Positions 41,931 to 50,332 of a DNA stretch of 64,000 nt are shown here, one piece after another. The number at the start of each line of letters is the position of its first letter. Position 1 is the stretch's first letter. The translations under genes were made by a program, and so were the position numbers. Origin of the DNA: Serratia proteamaculans_D. Its GTDB lineage: Bacteria; Pseudomonadota; Gammaproteobacteria; Enterobacterales; Enterobacteriaceae. Location: assembly GCF_049959315.1 (NCBI RefSeq), contig NZ_CP188201.1. One strand, given 5' to 3'. The notes beneath the pieces were generated by a model. The model ran no database searches and was not told the origin of the DNA. It saw only the letters and a list, made by a program, of their open reading frames with translations.

Positions 41931-42275
41931 ATGCGGATTAAAGCCTTACTGGGTCTTTCGGCAGCCGTGCTGCTGGCAGGTTGCAGCAGCACCAATGAAC
42001 TGTCCGCCGCAGGTCAGCAGGTTAAATTTACCGACACCAAACCGGCCGCGGAATGCCAGCTGGTGGGTGAAGTGACTGGCACCCAGAGCAACTGGTTGTC
42101 CGGTAACGGTGGTGAAGGCAGCTCCATGCGCGGCGCGGCAAACGATCTGCGTAACAAGGCAGCGGCGATGGGCGGCAATGTCATTTATGGCGCCACCAGT
42201 CCAAGTCAGAACCTGCTTTCAAGCTTTGCCCCGCTGGACAGCAAAATGGCTGGCCAGGTTTATAAGTGCCCATAA
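41931..42275 (+). CDS. yjeI: YjeI-like lipoprotein (DUF4156)
   Basis: 114 residues from ATG 41931 (GGGGA upstream). Signal with lipobox VLLAGC at Cys18, then a domain with AAECQLVGEVTG and NDLRNKAAAMGGNVIYGAT, typical of DUF4156 lipoproteins such as E. coli YjeI. Outer- or inner-membrane anchored, function unknown. Place between groL and epmB is conserved. Confidence 0.92.
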   Translation: MRIKALLGLSAAVLLAGCSSTNELSAAGQQVKFTDTKPAAECQLVGEVTGTQSNWLSGNGGEGSSMRGAANDLRNKAAAMGGNVIYGATSPSQNLLSSFAPLDSKMAGQVYKCP

Positions 42276-42301
42276 CGGCCTAATGAACAACTGATAACAT
42301 A

Positions 42302-42333
42302 AAAAAGAGGCATGCCACGGCATGCCTCTTTTT
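42302..42333. terminator. Bidirectional terminator between yjeI and epmB
   Basis: Perfect 15-bp stem AAAAAGAGGCATGCC / GGCATGCCTCTTTTT. It separates two convergent genes and has T-runs for both. Confidence 0.93.
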
Positions 42334-42354
42334 GTATCTGCAATTTACCGGGAA

Positions 42355-43383
42355 TCAGTCCTGCATCAGGTGCAGATCGAGAGGGGTTTTGCTTGGCTTA
42401 CCGCCGACCTCGCGGGTCAAGCGTGGCACCATATAGCCGGAGATCTTGCCCAGCAGCGCCTGCATAATCGTGCGTGCTTCATCATCACTGACCATAAAGT
42501 GTGCAGCCCCCTGTACCTTATCCAGTACGTGGATGTAGTAAGGCAGAATGCCTGCGTCAAACAGCGCGTTGCTCAGTGCTGCCAGCGTATCGGCATCGTC
42601 ATTGATACCGCGCAGCAGCACGCTTTGATTCAGCAAGGTGACGCCAGCCAGACGCAGTTGTGCCATGCTGGCCTGCAGCTCGCGGTCAATCTCATTGGCA
42701 TGGTTGATGTGCGTGACCATCAGTACCTGCAGGCGTGATGTCGACAGCCGTTGGCACAGCTCCGGCGTAATTCGCGCAGGGATCACCACCGGCAAGCGGG
42801 TGTGAATACGCAGGCGTTTTAGATGCTCAATGGCTTCCAGTTCACCGATTAGCCAGTCCAGCTCATGGTCTTTTGCCATCAGCGGATCGCCACCCGAGAA
42901 AATAATCTCATCGAGTTCCGGGTGTTGGCGGATATAATCCAGCGCCTGACGCCAGTTGGCCTTATTGCCCTGGTTGTCCTGATACGGAAAATGGCGGCGG
43001 AAGCAGTAGCGGCAGTTGACCGCACAGCCGCCCTTAACCAGCAGCAAAGCACGATTACGGTATTTATGCAGCAACCCTGGTACCACGCTACGCTGTTCAT
43101 CAAGCGGATCGGTGGTGAAGCCAGGCGCATTGATGAATTCTTCGCTGGCAGTCAGAACTTGGCGCAGCAGCGGGTCATTGGCATCGCCAGGCTGCATGCG
43201 GGCTACGAAAGAGCGCGGGACGCGCAACGCAAACAGCCGGCGGGCTTCACGGCCCTGTGGCAATTCCGGATGCGTATTCAGTGACAAAAGCTGCAGTAAT
43301 TCATCGGGATCGGTAATAACATCGGCGAGTTGATGCAACCAATCTTCTCTATATGCCGTATTTTGGGTTATAATGTGTGCCAT
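42355..43383 (-). CDS. epmB: EF-P lysine 2,3-aminomutase EpmB
   Basis: 342 residues. Radical-SAM motif CAVNCRYC with Cys120, Cys124 and Cys127, and the PLP-binding region near the C-terminus. It turns (S)-alpha-lysine into (R)-beta-lysine, which EpmA attaches to Lys34 of EF-P. It is divergent from efp by 42 bases, and epmA is at 49286, so substrate enzyme, ligase and target are all in this window. Confidence 0.97.
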   Translation of the reverse strand: MAHIITQNTAYREDWLHQLADVITDPDELLQLLSLNTHPELPQGREARRLFALRVPRSFVARMQPGDANDPLLRQVLTASEEFINAPGFTTDPLDEQRSVVPGLLHKYRNRALLLVKGGCAVNCRYCFRRHFPYQDNQGNKANWRQALDYIRQHPELDEIIFSGGDPLMAKDHELDWLIGELEAIEHLKRLRIHTRLPVVIPARITPELCQRLSTSRLQVLMVTHINHANEIDRELQASMAQLRLAGVTLLNQSVLLRGINDDADTLAALSNALFDAGILPYYIHVLDKVQGAAHFMVSDDEARTIMQALLGKISGYMVPRLTREVGGKPSKTPLDLHLMQD

Positions 43384-43425
43384 TTTTTTGGCTAAGCTAC
43401 CAGTTTAAATATTCAGAGGGCCATC

Positions 43426-43992
43426 ATGGCGACTTATTCTAGCAACGATTTCCGTCCGGGTCTTAAAATCATGTTCGAGGGCGAGCCTTACGCTATCGAA
43501 TCCAGTGAGTTCGTTAAGCCGGGCAAGGGCCAGGCGTTTGCGCGCGTTAAAATGCGTCGCCTGCTGACCGGCAGCCGTGTAGAGAAAACCTTTAAATCTA
43601 CAGACTCTTGCGAAGGTGCAGACGTTGTAGATACCAACATGAACTACCTGTACAACGACGGTGAGTTCTACCACTTCATGCACCCTGAGACTTTCGAGCA
43701 GCACGGTGTTGAAGAGAAAACCGTATCTGACGCGGCAAAATGGCTGCAAGATAACGCAGAATGTATCGTTACCCTGTGGGACGGTCGTCCTATCGCGGTT
43801 CAGCCACCGAACTTCATCGAAGCTGAAATCACTGATACCGATCCAGGCCTGAAAGGCGATACTGCCGGTACCGGCGGCAAGCCTGCTACCCTGAGCACTG
43901 GCGCCGTGGTTAAGGTTCCATTATTCGTACAGATTGGCGAAGTTGTCCGTGTTGACACCCGCTCTGGCGAATATGTATCACGCGTAAAATAA
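43426..43992 (+). CDS. efp: Elongation factor P
   Basis: 188 residues, as in E. coli. Lys34 lies in the conserved loop FVKPGKGQAF and is the site of beta-lysylation. EF-P relieves ribosome stalling at proline runs. The C-terminal GEVVRVDTRSGEYVSRVK is typical. Strong terminator follows. Confidence 0.99.
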   Translation: MATYSSNDFRPGLKIMFEGEPYAIESSEFVKPGKGQAFARVKMRRLLTGSRVEKTFKSTDSCEGADVVDTNMNYLYNDGEFYHFMHPETFEQHGVEEKTVSDAAKWLQDNAECIVTLWDGRPIAVQPPNFIEAEITDTDPGLKGDTAGTGGKPATLSTGAVVKVPLFVQIGEVVRVDTRSGEYVSRVK

Positions 43993-43997
43993 GTTTC

Positions 43998-44030
43998 AAA
44001 ACAAAGGAGCCTGTTGGGCTCCTTTGTTTT
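43998..44030 (+). terminator. Terminator after efp
   Basis: Perfect 14-bp stem AAAACAAAGGAGCC / GGCTCCTTTGTTTT, six bases after the efp stop. Confidence 0.93.
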
Positions 44031-44065
44031 ATCCCTTCCCGCAAATTGTTGGCAGAATCTGCATA

Positions 44066-44194
44066 ATGAAGAAAACTCTGTTGGCCGTTATCTCCCTGTT
44101 GCTACTGATGTCCCTTAGCGGATGTAATACTTTCCGTGGGTTCGGTGAAGACGTTCAGCACCTTGGCGGCGCTATCTCGCGTACGGCCAGTTAA
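44066..44194 (+). CDS. ecnA: Entericidin A-like lipoprotein
   Basis: 42 residues, a small gene with signal and lipobox SLSGC (Cys20), then NTFRGFGEDVQHLGGAISRTAS, which has the Gly-x-Gly-Glu-Asp-Val/Ile pattern of entericidins. EcnA is the antidote partner of EcnB in E. coli. Tandem arrangement with ecnB after 122 bases supports the call. Confidence 0.9.
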   Translation: MKKTLLAVISLLLLMSLSGCNTFRGFGEDVQHLGGAISRTAS

Positions 44195-44316
44195 TAAGTA
44201 TCAAATGCACTAATGTATTAGTGCGAAATAAGACCATTCTAAACAGCAACTCTCGCTGATATTTACTAAGCTTAGAAAGCCGTACTTTTTCATCACTGAC
44301 AAATAAGGGCTTTCAT

Positions 44317-44448
44317 ATGCTGAAGAAAAGTATTATCGCGATTTTCTCTTTGATGTTCTTGGCCTCATTGACCGCATGCAATACCACTCAAGGCGTAGGC
44401 GAAGATATTCAGGCTGGTGGTAAGGCCATCCAGCGTAGCGCGCAATAA
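44317..44448 (+). CDS. ecnB: Entericidin B-like lipoprotein
   Basis: 43 residues. Lipobox SLTAC at Cys21, then NTTQGVGEDIQAGGKAIQRSAQ, nearly the E. coli EcnB mature sequence. A stationary-phase bacteriolytic lipoprotein in E. coli. Highly conserved position upstream of gdx. Confidence 0.93.
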   Translation: MLKKSIIAIFSLMFLASLTACNTTQGVGEDIQAGGKAIQRSAQ

Positions 44449-44602
44449 CCCACCTTGCTGATTTCTGCGGTATTCCGCGAACGGCCGTAAAAGGGCATCG
44501 TCGTGGGATACCGCTTTCTCTGCTGAGCCTTTCCCGGCAGGCACCTTTGTGCTGTTATCCTCCCAGGCTGCAGGTATAATCTCCGGGCATATCACAACGC
44601 TA

Positions 44603-44645
44603 AACGGGACGACCTGTTTACGCATCTGTATTCGGGGACGACCCC
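44603..44645 (+). promoter_or_regulatory. Guanidine-II (mini-ykkC) riboswitch
   Basis: Two hairpins, AACGGG-ACGA-CCTGTT (44603-44618) and GGGG-ACGA-CCCC (44634-44645), each with the ACGA tetraloop that defines the class. GGAG follows nine bases after the second, before gdx ATG 44666. Guanidine binding is known to bring the loops together and free the ribosome site. Confidence 0.93.
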
Positions 44646-44665
44646 ATAGTAATGGAGCCTGTTTC

Positions 44666-44983
44666 ATGGCTTGGATTATTCTGCTTATTGCCGGTTTGCT
44701 TGAGGTGGTGTGGGCTATCGGTTTGAAATACACCCACGGCTTTACCCGCCTGACCCCCAGCATTATCACTATTGCCGCCATGGTAGTCAGTATGCTGTTG
44801 TTGGCGCATGCCATGAAAACGCTACCGGCCGGCACCGCTTACGCGGTGTGGACCGGTATTGGTGCGGTAGGTGCCGCGATTATGGGGATGGTGTTACTGG
44901 GCGAATCAACCAATATCGCGCGTATTCTCAGCCTGTGCCTGATCGTGGTCGGGATATTGGGGCTGAAGTTCAGCAGTCACTGA
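44666..44983 (+). CDS. gdx: Guanidinium exporter Gdx (SugE)
   Basis: 105 residues, four membrane helices, Glu13 in GLLEVVWAIGLKYTHGF as in the SugE branch of SMR transporters. Exports guanidinium in exchange for protons. The guanidine-II riboswitch directly upstream supports this substrate rather than general drug export. The 3' end overlaps convergent blc by seven bases. Confidence 0.96.
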   Translation: MAWIILLIAGLLEVVWAIGLKYTHGFTRLTPSIITIAAMVVSMLLLAHAMKTLPAGTAYAVWTGIGAVGAAIMGMVLLGESTNIARILSLCLIVVGILGLKFSSH

Positions 44984-45510
44984 TTCTGAGACTGTTTTAC
45001 CCAAATCAGCTTATCGATATCAAAGCCGTTGTTCTTCGCGGTTTGTAATAGCCTGTCGCGAGTGGCCGCGTCCAGCTCTGGCGTTCGCGACAGGATCCAC
45101 AGGTAATCCCGGTTCGGGCCACAGACCAGCGCGTAGCGGTAATCTGCATCCAACTCAATCACGTTATAGCCACCATAGAAAGGCCCAAAGAACGACACTT
45201 TTAGCGCGGCCACCTGCGGTGAGCCGATAAAATAGGCCTTGCCGATGCTTTCCTGCCACTGTTGTTTTTGCGGATTAAAGCCACGGTTAATCACTTTCAG
45301 ACCGCCATCTTCCCGTGGGCTGTAATTGGCAGTGACCTGTTCCAGGCCACGTTCGAAGCGGTGGTCAAGGCGAGCGATTTCGTACCAGGTTCCAAGATAG
45401 CGCTGGCTGTCGAAACGACTCACTACTTTGACGTCCTTCGGCGGGGAAATGCTACAAGCGACAGAGAGCACGGCGGAAAGCATCACACAAAGTTTTGACC
45501 AGAAATGCAT
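44977..45510 (-). CDS. blc: Outer-membrane lipoprotein lipocalin Blc
   Basis: 177 residues from ATG 45510, GGAG upstream. Lipobox LSVAC (Cys about 20) and the lipocalin motif YLGTWYEIARLDHRFERG, with RDYLWILSRTPELD near the C-terminus. Binds lysophospholipids at the outer membrane. In E. coli ampC lies between blc and frdD; here there is no room for it. Confidence 0.95.
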   Translation of the reverse strand: MHFWSKLCVMLSAVLSVACSISPPKDVKVVSRFDSQRYLGTWYEIARLDHRFERGLEQVTANYSPREDGGLKVINRGFNPQKQQWQESIGKAYFIGSPQVAALKVSFFGPFYGGYNVIELDADYRYALVCGPNRDYLWILSRTPELDAATRDRLLQTAKNNGFDIDKLIWVKQSQNQ

Positions 45511-45595
45511 GGGCGACTCCTGTTTACCTGATTGAGTTAAACAGTGTAGCCCAAAGGCAGAGCTGGCGACCAACGGAAGTGGCCGCCAGAAGGGG

Positions 45596-45955
45596 TTACA
45601 GGGTGACTACGCCGATCACGGTCACTACGCTGAGGATGGCAGCCAAACCGTAGAAGACCCATTTGCCGGCCGGCACATGGATTTTCAAATCGTGCATCGC
45701 GTGGTGGATACGGTGCAGACCGCACCACAGCGGCAGGATAATCATCAGCAGCAGGAACAGGCGGCCAATCAGGCTCTGGCAGAAGGCCAGTACGCGGTCA
45801 TAGCCCAGTGCATCGCCTGGGAATAACCCCAATGGCAGCAGAATGCCGACCAGCAGCACTATGGCGGGGGCGATGATGGCGCCCCACATGCCTCCGGCGC
45901 CAAATAATCCCCAGAAAACCGGTTCGTCTGAGCGTTTAGGTGCTTGATTTATCAT
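45596..45955 (-). CDS. frdD: Fumarate reductase subunit D
   Basis: 119 residues, three membrane helices, with FWGLFGAGGMWGAI and CGLHRIHHAMHDLKIH as in E. coli FrdD. With FrdC it anchors FrdAB to the inner membrane and binds menaquinol. Last gene of frdABCD; 12 bases separate it from frdC. Confidence 0.97.
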   Translation of the reverse strand: MINQAPKRSDEPVFWGLFGAGGMWGAIIAPAIVLLVGILLPLGLFPGDALGYDRVLAFCQSLIGRLFLLLMIILPLWCGLHRIHHAMHDLKIHVPAGKWVFYGLAAILSVVTVIGVVTL

Positions 45956-45967
45956 GTTTCCTCCGGA

Positions 45968-46360
45968 TTACACCAAAGCCACGGCCAGGATGACCACGCT
46001 GGCGACCACGGTCACCGCCCACAGCGTTTTCACTATTGGCCCCGGGCCCATTTTCTCGCTGTTGACCACAATGTTGGCGGCTTTCGGCGCCAAATCGAAC
46101 CAGGTCTTGGTATGCAGCAGTGCGGCCAGCAGCGCGACGACGTTAATCAGCAGTACCAGTGGGTTTTGCAGAAAACCGACGAAACCCGCCCAGCTATCTA
46201 CCCCGCCTTTAAGCGCAAAGACGCCGTAGATCAGCACGATACTGAACCAGACTGCCGGCACCGAGGTGCTTTCGCGCAGCATATAGAAACGGTAAAAGCC
46301 GAGCTTTTGCCACCAGGTCGGCGTCATGGTGCGCACATAGGGCTTACGTTGTGTTGTCAT
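45968..46360 (-). CDS. frdC: Fumarate reductase subunit C
   Basis: 130 residues, three membrane helices, opening KPYVRTMTPTWWQKLGFYRFYMLRE, which is the FrdC signature including the conserved Glu near Arg. Menaquinol-binding membrane anchor. It lies 15 bases after frdB. Confidence 0.97.
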   Translation of the reverse strand: MTTQRKPYVRTMTPTWWQKLGFYRFYMLRESTSVPAVWFSIVLIYGVFALKGGVDSWAGFVGFLQNPLVLLINVVALLAALLHTKTWFDLAPKAANIVVNSEKMGPGPIVKTLWAVTVVASVVILAVALV

Positions 46361-46375
46361 TGCTGTTTATCTCCC

Positions 46376-47110
46376 TTATTGCGGCTTCAGCATGGCGATC
46401 ATGAAGTCTTTGGCACTTTCCACCTTGCCCTGCTGGATGGCAGCGGCCGGGTCGACGTGCTTCGGACAAACTTCAGAGCAGTAGCCGACAAAGGTACAGC
46501 TCCAGACGCCATTTTCACCGTTGAGCTGTGCCATACGCTGTTTCTGGCCGTGGTCGCGGTTATCCAGGTTATAGCGGTGTGCCAGGGTGATCGCCGCCGG
46601 GCCGATAAACTCTGGGTTCAGGCCGAACTGCGGGCAAGCGGCATAACACAGACCGCAGTTAATACAGCCCGAGAACTGGTGATACTTGGCCATCTGCGCC
46701 GGAGTCTGCACATTAGGGCCATCTTCCGGTTTGCGGTTATTGCCGATGATGTAAGGCTTAATCGCCTCCAGACTTTCGATAAAGTGGGTCATATCGACCA
46801 CCAGATCGCGCTCGATCGGGAAATTGCCCAGTGCTTCTACCTTCATGCCGCCGGTGTACTCGCGCAGGAAAGTTTTACAGGCCAGCTTCGGCACCCGGTT
46901 GACCATCATGCCGCACGAGCCGCAGATCGCCATACGGCATGACCAGCGGTAGGAAAGGTCGGGTGCCAGGTTATCCTTTATGTAGCCCAGGGCGTCGAGC
47001 AACGAGGTTTGCTCATCATAAGGCACCGCGAAGGTCTCGAAATGCGGCTCAGAGTCGCGTTCCGGGTTATAGCGCATGACCTCGATTTTCAGGGTGTTCA
47101 TCTCAGCCAT
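46376..47110 (-). CDS. frdB: Fumarate reductase iron-sulfur subunit
   Basis: 244 residues as in E. coli. Plant-type 2Fe-2S cysteines in CRMAICGSCG, then two ferredoxin-type clusters CINCGLCYAACP and CTFVGYCSEVCP for the 4Fe-4S and 3Fe-4S centres. The start at 47110 overlaps the frdA stop by eight bases; the frame extends further up but inside frdA. Confidence 0.97.
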   Translation of the reverse strand: MAEMNTLKIEVMRYNPERDSEPHFETFAVPYDEQTSLLDALGYIKDNLAPDLSYRWSCRMAICGSCGMMVNRVPKLACKTFLREYTGGMKVEALGNFPIERDLVVDMTHFIESLEAIKPYIIGNNRKPEDGPNVQTPAQMAKYHQFSGCINCGLCYAACPQFGLNPEFIGPAAITLAHRYNLDNRDHGQKQRMAQLNGENGVWSCTFVGYCSEVCPKHVDPAAAIQQGKVESAKDFMIAMLKPQ

Positions 47111-48899
47111 TTGCCTGCTCCTTATCCTTTTTATCCTGCGCTTCGGCTTCAGCGCCGTACACACGTTTGGCCGGTGGCAGTTTGGTGATCTTCACGTCGC
47201 TGTATTCCAGGCGTGGTGCGCCGTTCGGGTTATGGAACGCCAGCGTATGTTTGAGGAAATTCACGTCGTCACGTTCGGTACAGCCTTCGTCCAGACGCTG
47301 GTGGGCACCGCGGGATTCTTTACGGTTGAGGGCGGAGTGCGCCATGCACTCGGCCACGTCCAGCCCGTAACCCAGCTCGATGGTGTACAGCAGATCGGTA
47401 TTGAACACGTTGGAGTTGTCGGTAATTTTGACGCGCTTGAAGCGTTCTTTCAGCTCGGCCAGTTTATCGACGGTTTTCTGCATCAGTTCCGGGGTACGGT
47501 AAATACCGCAGCCTTCTTCCATCGACATGCCCATCTCGTCGCGGATTTTGGCCCAGTTCTCGTTGCCTTCCTGTTTCATCAGGTTGCTTAACCGGGTTTC
47601 GACGTCGCGCCCCTGTGCATCCAGGGCACTGCCGTTAGCCGGGTTGCTTTCCAGCGCGCGGCGAGCGGCTTGCTCACCGGCCACCCGGCCGAATACCACC
47701 AGTTCTGCCAGTGAATTGGAACCCAGGCGGTTAGCGCCGTGCAGGCCGACGGAGGAACATTCACCGACGGCAAACAGCCCTTTAATACGGGTTTCGCAGT
47801 TTTGATCGGTTTCAATGCCGCCCATGGTGTAGTGCGCAGTCGGACGTACCGGGATCGGATCTTTCACCGGGTCGACGCCGACATAGGCCTTGGCCAGTTC
47901 ACAGATGAACGGCAGGCGTTCCAGCAGTTTCTTCTCACCCAGGTGGCGCAGGTCGAGATAAACCACATCACCGCGTGGGGTAGGAACGGTGCGGCCGGCA
48001 CGCCATTCATGCCAGAAAGCCTGCGACACCTTGTCGCGTGGGCCCAGCTCCATGTATTTGTTCTTTGGCTCGCCCAGCGGGGTTTCCGGCCCCATGCCGT
48101 AGTCCTGCAGGTAGCGGTAACCGTCTTTGTTGACCAGAATACCGCCTTCACCACGGCAGCCTTCGGTCATCAGGATACCGGAGCCCGGCAGGCCGGTAGG
48201 GTGATATTGGACGAACTCCATATCACGCAGCGGTACGCCATGGTGGAATGCCATGCCCATGCCATCACCGGTGACGATACCGCCGTTGGTGTTGTAGCGG
48301 TACACGCGCCCGGCACCGCCGGTAGCCATGACTACCGCATTGGCGCGGATCTGCACGCGGGTGCCTTCCATCATGTTCATTGCCACCAGGCCACGGGCCT
48401 GGCCGTCATCCACCAGAATATCCAGCACAAAGTGCTCGTCGAAACGCTGGATTTGCGGGTATTTGAGCGAGGTCTGGAACAGGGTGTGCAGCATGTGGAA
48501 GCCGGTCTTGTCGGCGGCGAACCAGGTGCGTTCAATCTTCATGCCGCCGAAGCGACGTACGTTGACTGAACCGTCCTCTTTACGGCTCCATGGACAACCC
48601 CACTGTTCAAGCTGGGTCATTTCGCGCGGGCAGTTGTGGACGAAATGGTCGACCACGTCCTGTTCACACAGCCAATCGCCACCGGCAACGGTGTCGTTGA
48701 AGTGGTAGTCGAAGCTATCGTGATCCTGAGTGACGGCGGCGGAGCCCCCTTCAGCGGCTACCGTATGGCTGCGCATCGGGTAGACTTTTGAGATTAGCGC
48801 GATTTTCAGTTGGGGGTTGGCTTCCGCTGCGGCTATTGCTGCACGTAAACCAGCACCCCCGGCCCCAATAATGGCAAGATCGGCGTTAAAGGTTTGCAC
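47103..48899 (-). CDS. frdA: Fumarate reductase flavoprotein subunit
   Basis: 598 residues. FAD-binding GAGGAGLRAAI, the covalent-FAD His45 in MRSHTVAAEGG, the active-site region HPTGLPGSGILMTEGCRGEGG and HYTMGGIETD. Final step of fumarate respiration; acts with aspA and dcuA of this window. First gene of the operon, with AGGAAT before the start. Confidence 0.98.
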   Translation of the reverse strand: MQTFNADLAIIGAGGAGLRAAIAAAEANPQLKIALISKVYPMRSHTVAAEGGSAAVTQDHDSFDYHFNDTVAGGDWLCEQDVVDHFVHNCPREMTQLEQWGCPWSRKEDGSVNVRRFGGMKIERTWFAADKTGFHMLHTLFQTSLKYPQIQRFDEHFVLDILVDDGQARGLVAMNMMEGTRVQIRANAVVMATGGAGRVYRYNTNGGIVTGDGMGMAFHHGVPLRDMEFVQYHPTGLPGSGILMTEGCRGEGGILVNKDGYRYLQDYGMGPETPLGEPKNKYMELGPRDKVSQAFWHEWRAGRTVPTPRGDVVYLDLRHLGEKKLLERLPFICELAKAYVGVDPVKDPIPVRPTAHYTMGGIETDQNCETRIKGLFAVGECSSVGLHGANRLGSNSLAELVVFGRVAGEQAARRALESNPANGSALDAQGRDVETRLSNLMKQEGNENWAKIRDEMGMSMEEGCGIYRTPELMQKTVDKLAELKERFKRVKITDNSNVFNTDLLYTIELGYGLDVAECMAHSALNRKESRGAHQRLDEGCTERDDVNFLKHTLAFHNPNGAPRLEYSDVKITKLPPAKRVYGAEAEAQDKKDKEQANG

Positions 48900-49285
48900 T
48901 GCATTCCTCCAATATTCTTGTTAAGAACGGCAAATTAAATATCTATGCTTAATATTTATAAAAAAACTTCGGGTGCTAACTAACTGAGTTTATTGTCGTT
49001 GCATTAATACTAAGGATAGATATCTCCCACCAATAATGTGGAATTAACTATACCTAAAGTTAAGTAGAAGAAATTTGATGTGATCGATTGTTTTGCCTTT
49101 TAACCTCCGACCGGGAGGATAATTTACCGCGGGCTGGATTTAACGTTTATTCACCTTTTATTAACCTTATTACTAACTATTTATCAGGTAATGTCGCGGT
49201 TAAAAGTCCAGGGCCTGTTAAGAATTTGTTTGCATGCCGGGATACGAGTAGACTGCATCCCCTGTTTGATTTCGGAGTAATTACC
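48900..49285. other. frdA-epmA divergent intergenic region
   Basis: About 385 bases holding the frd promoter and the epmA promoter. I looked for an FNR site (TTGAT-N4-ATCAA) and found only a poor candidate, TTGATGTGATCGAT at 49076. No RNA gene or repeat seen. Confidence 0.45.
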
Positions 49286-50263
49286 ATGAGCGAAACGGCA
49301 AGCTGGCAGCCAAGTGCACCTATCGCCAATTTGTTGAAGCGCGCAGCGATCCTGACTGAGATCCGGCGTTTCTTCGCCGATCGTGGCGTATTGGAAGTTG
49401 AGACGCCAACCATGAGCCAGGCGACGGTCACCGATATCCACCTGTTCCCGTTCCAGACGCGTTTCGTCGGGCCCGGCGCGGCGGATGGCCTGACGCTGTA
49501 CATGATGACCAGCCCGGAATACCACATGAAGCGGTTGCTGGCGGCGGGCAGCGGTCCGATCTATCAAATGGGGCGCAGCTTCCGTAATGAAGAAGCCGGT
49601 CGTCACCACAACCCGGAATTCACCATGCTGGAGTGGTACCGCCCGCATTACGACATGTACCGTCTGATGAATGAGGTGGACGATCTGCTGCAGCAGGTGC
49701 TGGATTGCGACAGTGCGGAAACCCTGTCCTATCAGCAGGCTTTCCTGCGCCATCTGGATATCGATCCGCTGTCAGCGGAGAAGGCACAACTGCGTGAAGC
49801 GGCGGCCAAGCTGGATCTGAGCAACATTGCCGATACAGAAGAAGATCGCGATACGCTGTTGCAGTTGCTGTTCACCGTCGGCGTGGAGCCGCACATTGGC
49901 CGTGACAAACCGGCGTTCGTTTATCACTTCCCGGCCAGCCAGGCGTCGTTGGCGGAGATCAGTACCGAGGATCACCGGGTGGCGGAGCGTTTCGAGGTTT
50001 ACTTCAAAGGCATTGAGCTGGCGAACGGCTTCCGTGAACTGACGGACAGTCGCGAACAAGGGCAGCGTTTTGCTCAGGACAACCGCAAGCGCGCGGAACG
50101 CGGTTTGCCACAGCATCCGATTGATAACAACCTGCTGGACGCATTGCAGCACGGCATGCCTGAATGCTCAGGTGTGGCGCTGGGGGTTGACCGCTTGGTG
50201 ATGCTGGCGCTGGGCGCCGAGAGTCTGAGTGAGGTGCTGGCCTTCCCGGTAGACCGCGCATAA
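49286..50263 (+). CDS. epmA: EF-P-(R)-beta-lysine ligase EpmA
   Basis: 325 residues, a class II lysyl-tRNA synthetase catalytic core without the anticodon domain. Motif 2 region [20 protein letters not shown] and motif 3 [14 protein letters not shown] are intact. It attaches beta-lysine to EF-P Lys34. ATG 49286 with GGAG upstream; an upstream in-frame start at 49088 is unlikely. Confidence 0.97.
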
Positions 50264-50290
50264 CTCTTGACGCGGCACTATCGCGATAAG

Positions 50291-50320
50291 AAAAGGGTTC
50301 GGCCATGGCCGAACCCTTTT
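50291..50320. terminator. Bidirectional terminator between epmA and mscM
   Basis: Perfect 14-bp stem AAAAGGGTTCGGCC / GGCCGAACCCTTTT with loop AT, between two convergent genes. Confidence 0.93.
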
Positions 50321-50332
50321 TGCATTCTGCGC

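Noticed and set aside
44365..44835. Minus-strand frame over ecnB and gdx
   Set aside because: It runs antisense to two clear genes and a riboswitch, with no supporting feature of its own.
49076..49089. FNR site upstream of frdA
   Set aside because: TTGATGTGATCGAT keeps the left half-site only; the right half does not match ATCAA at the correct spacing.
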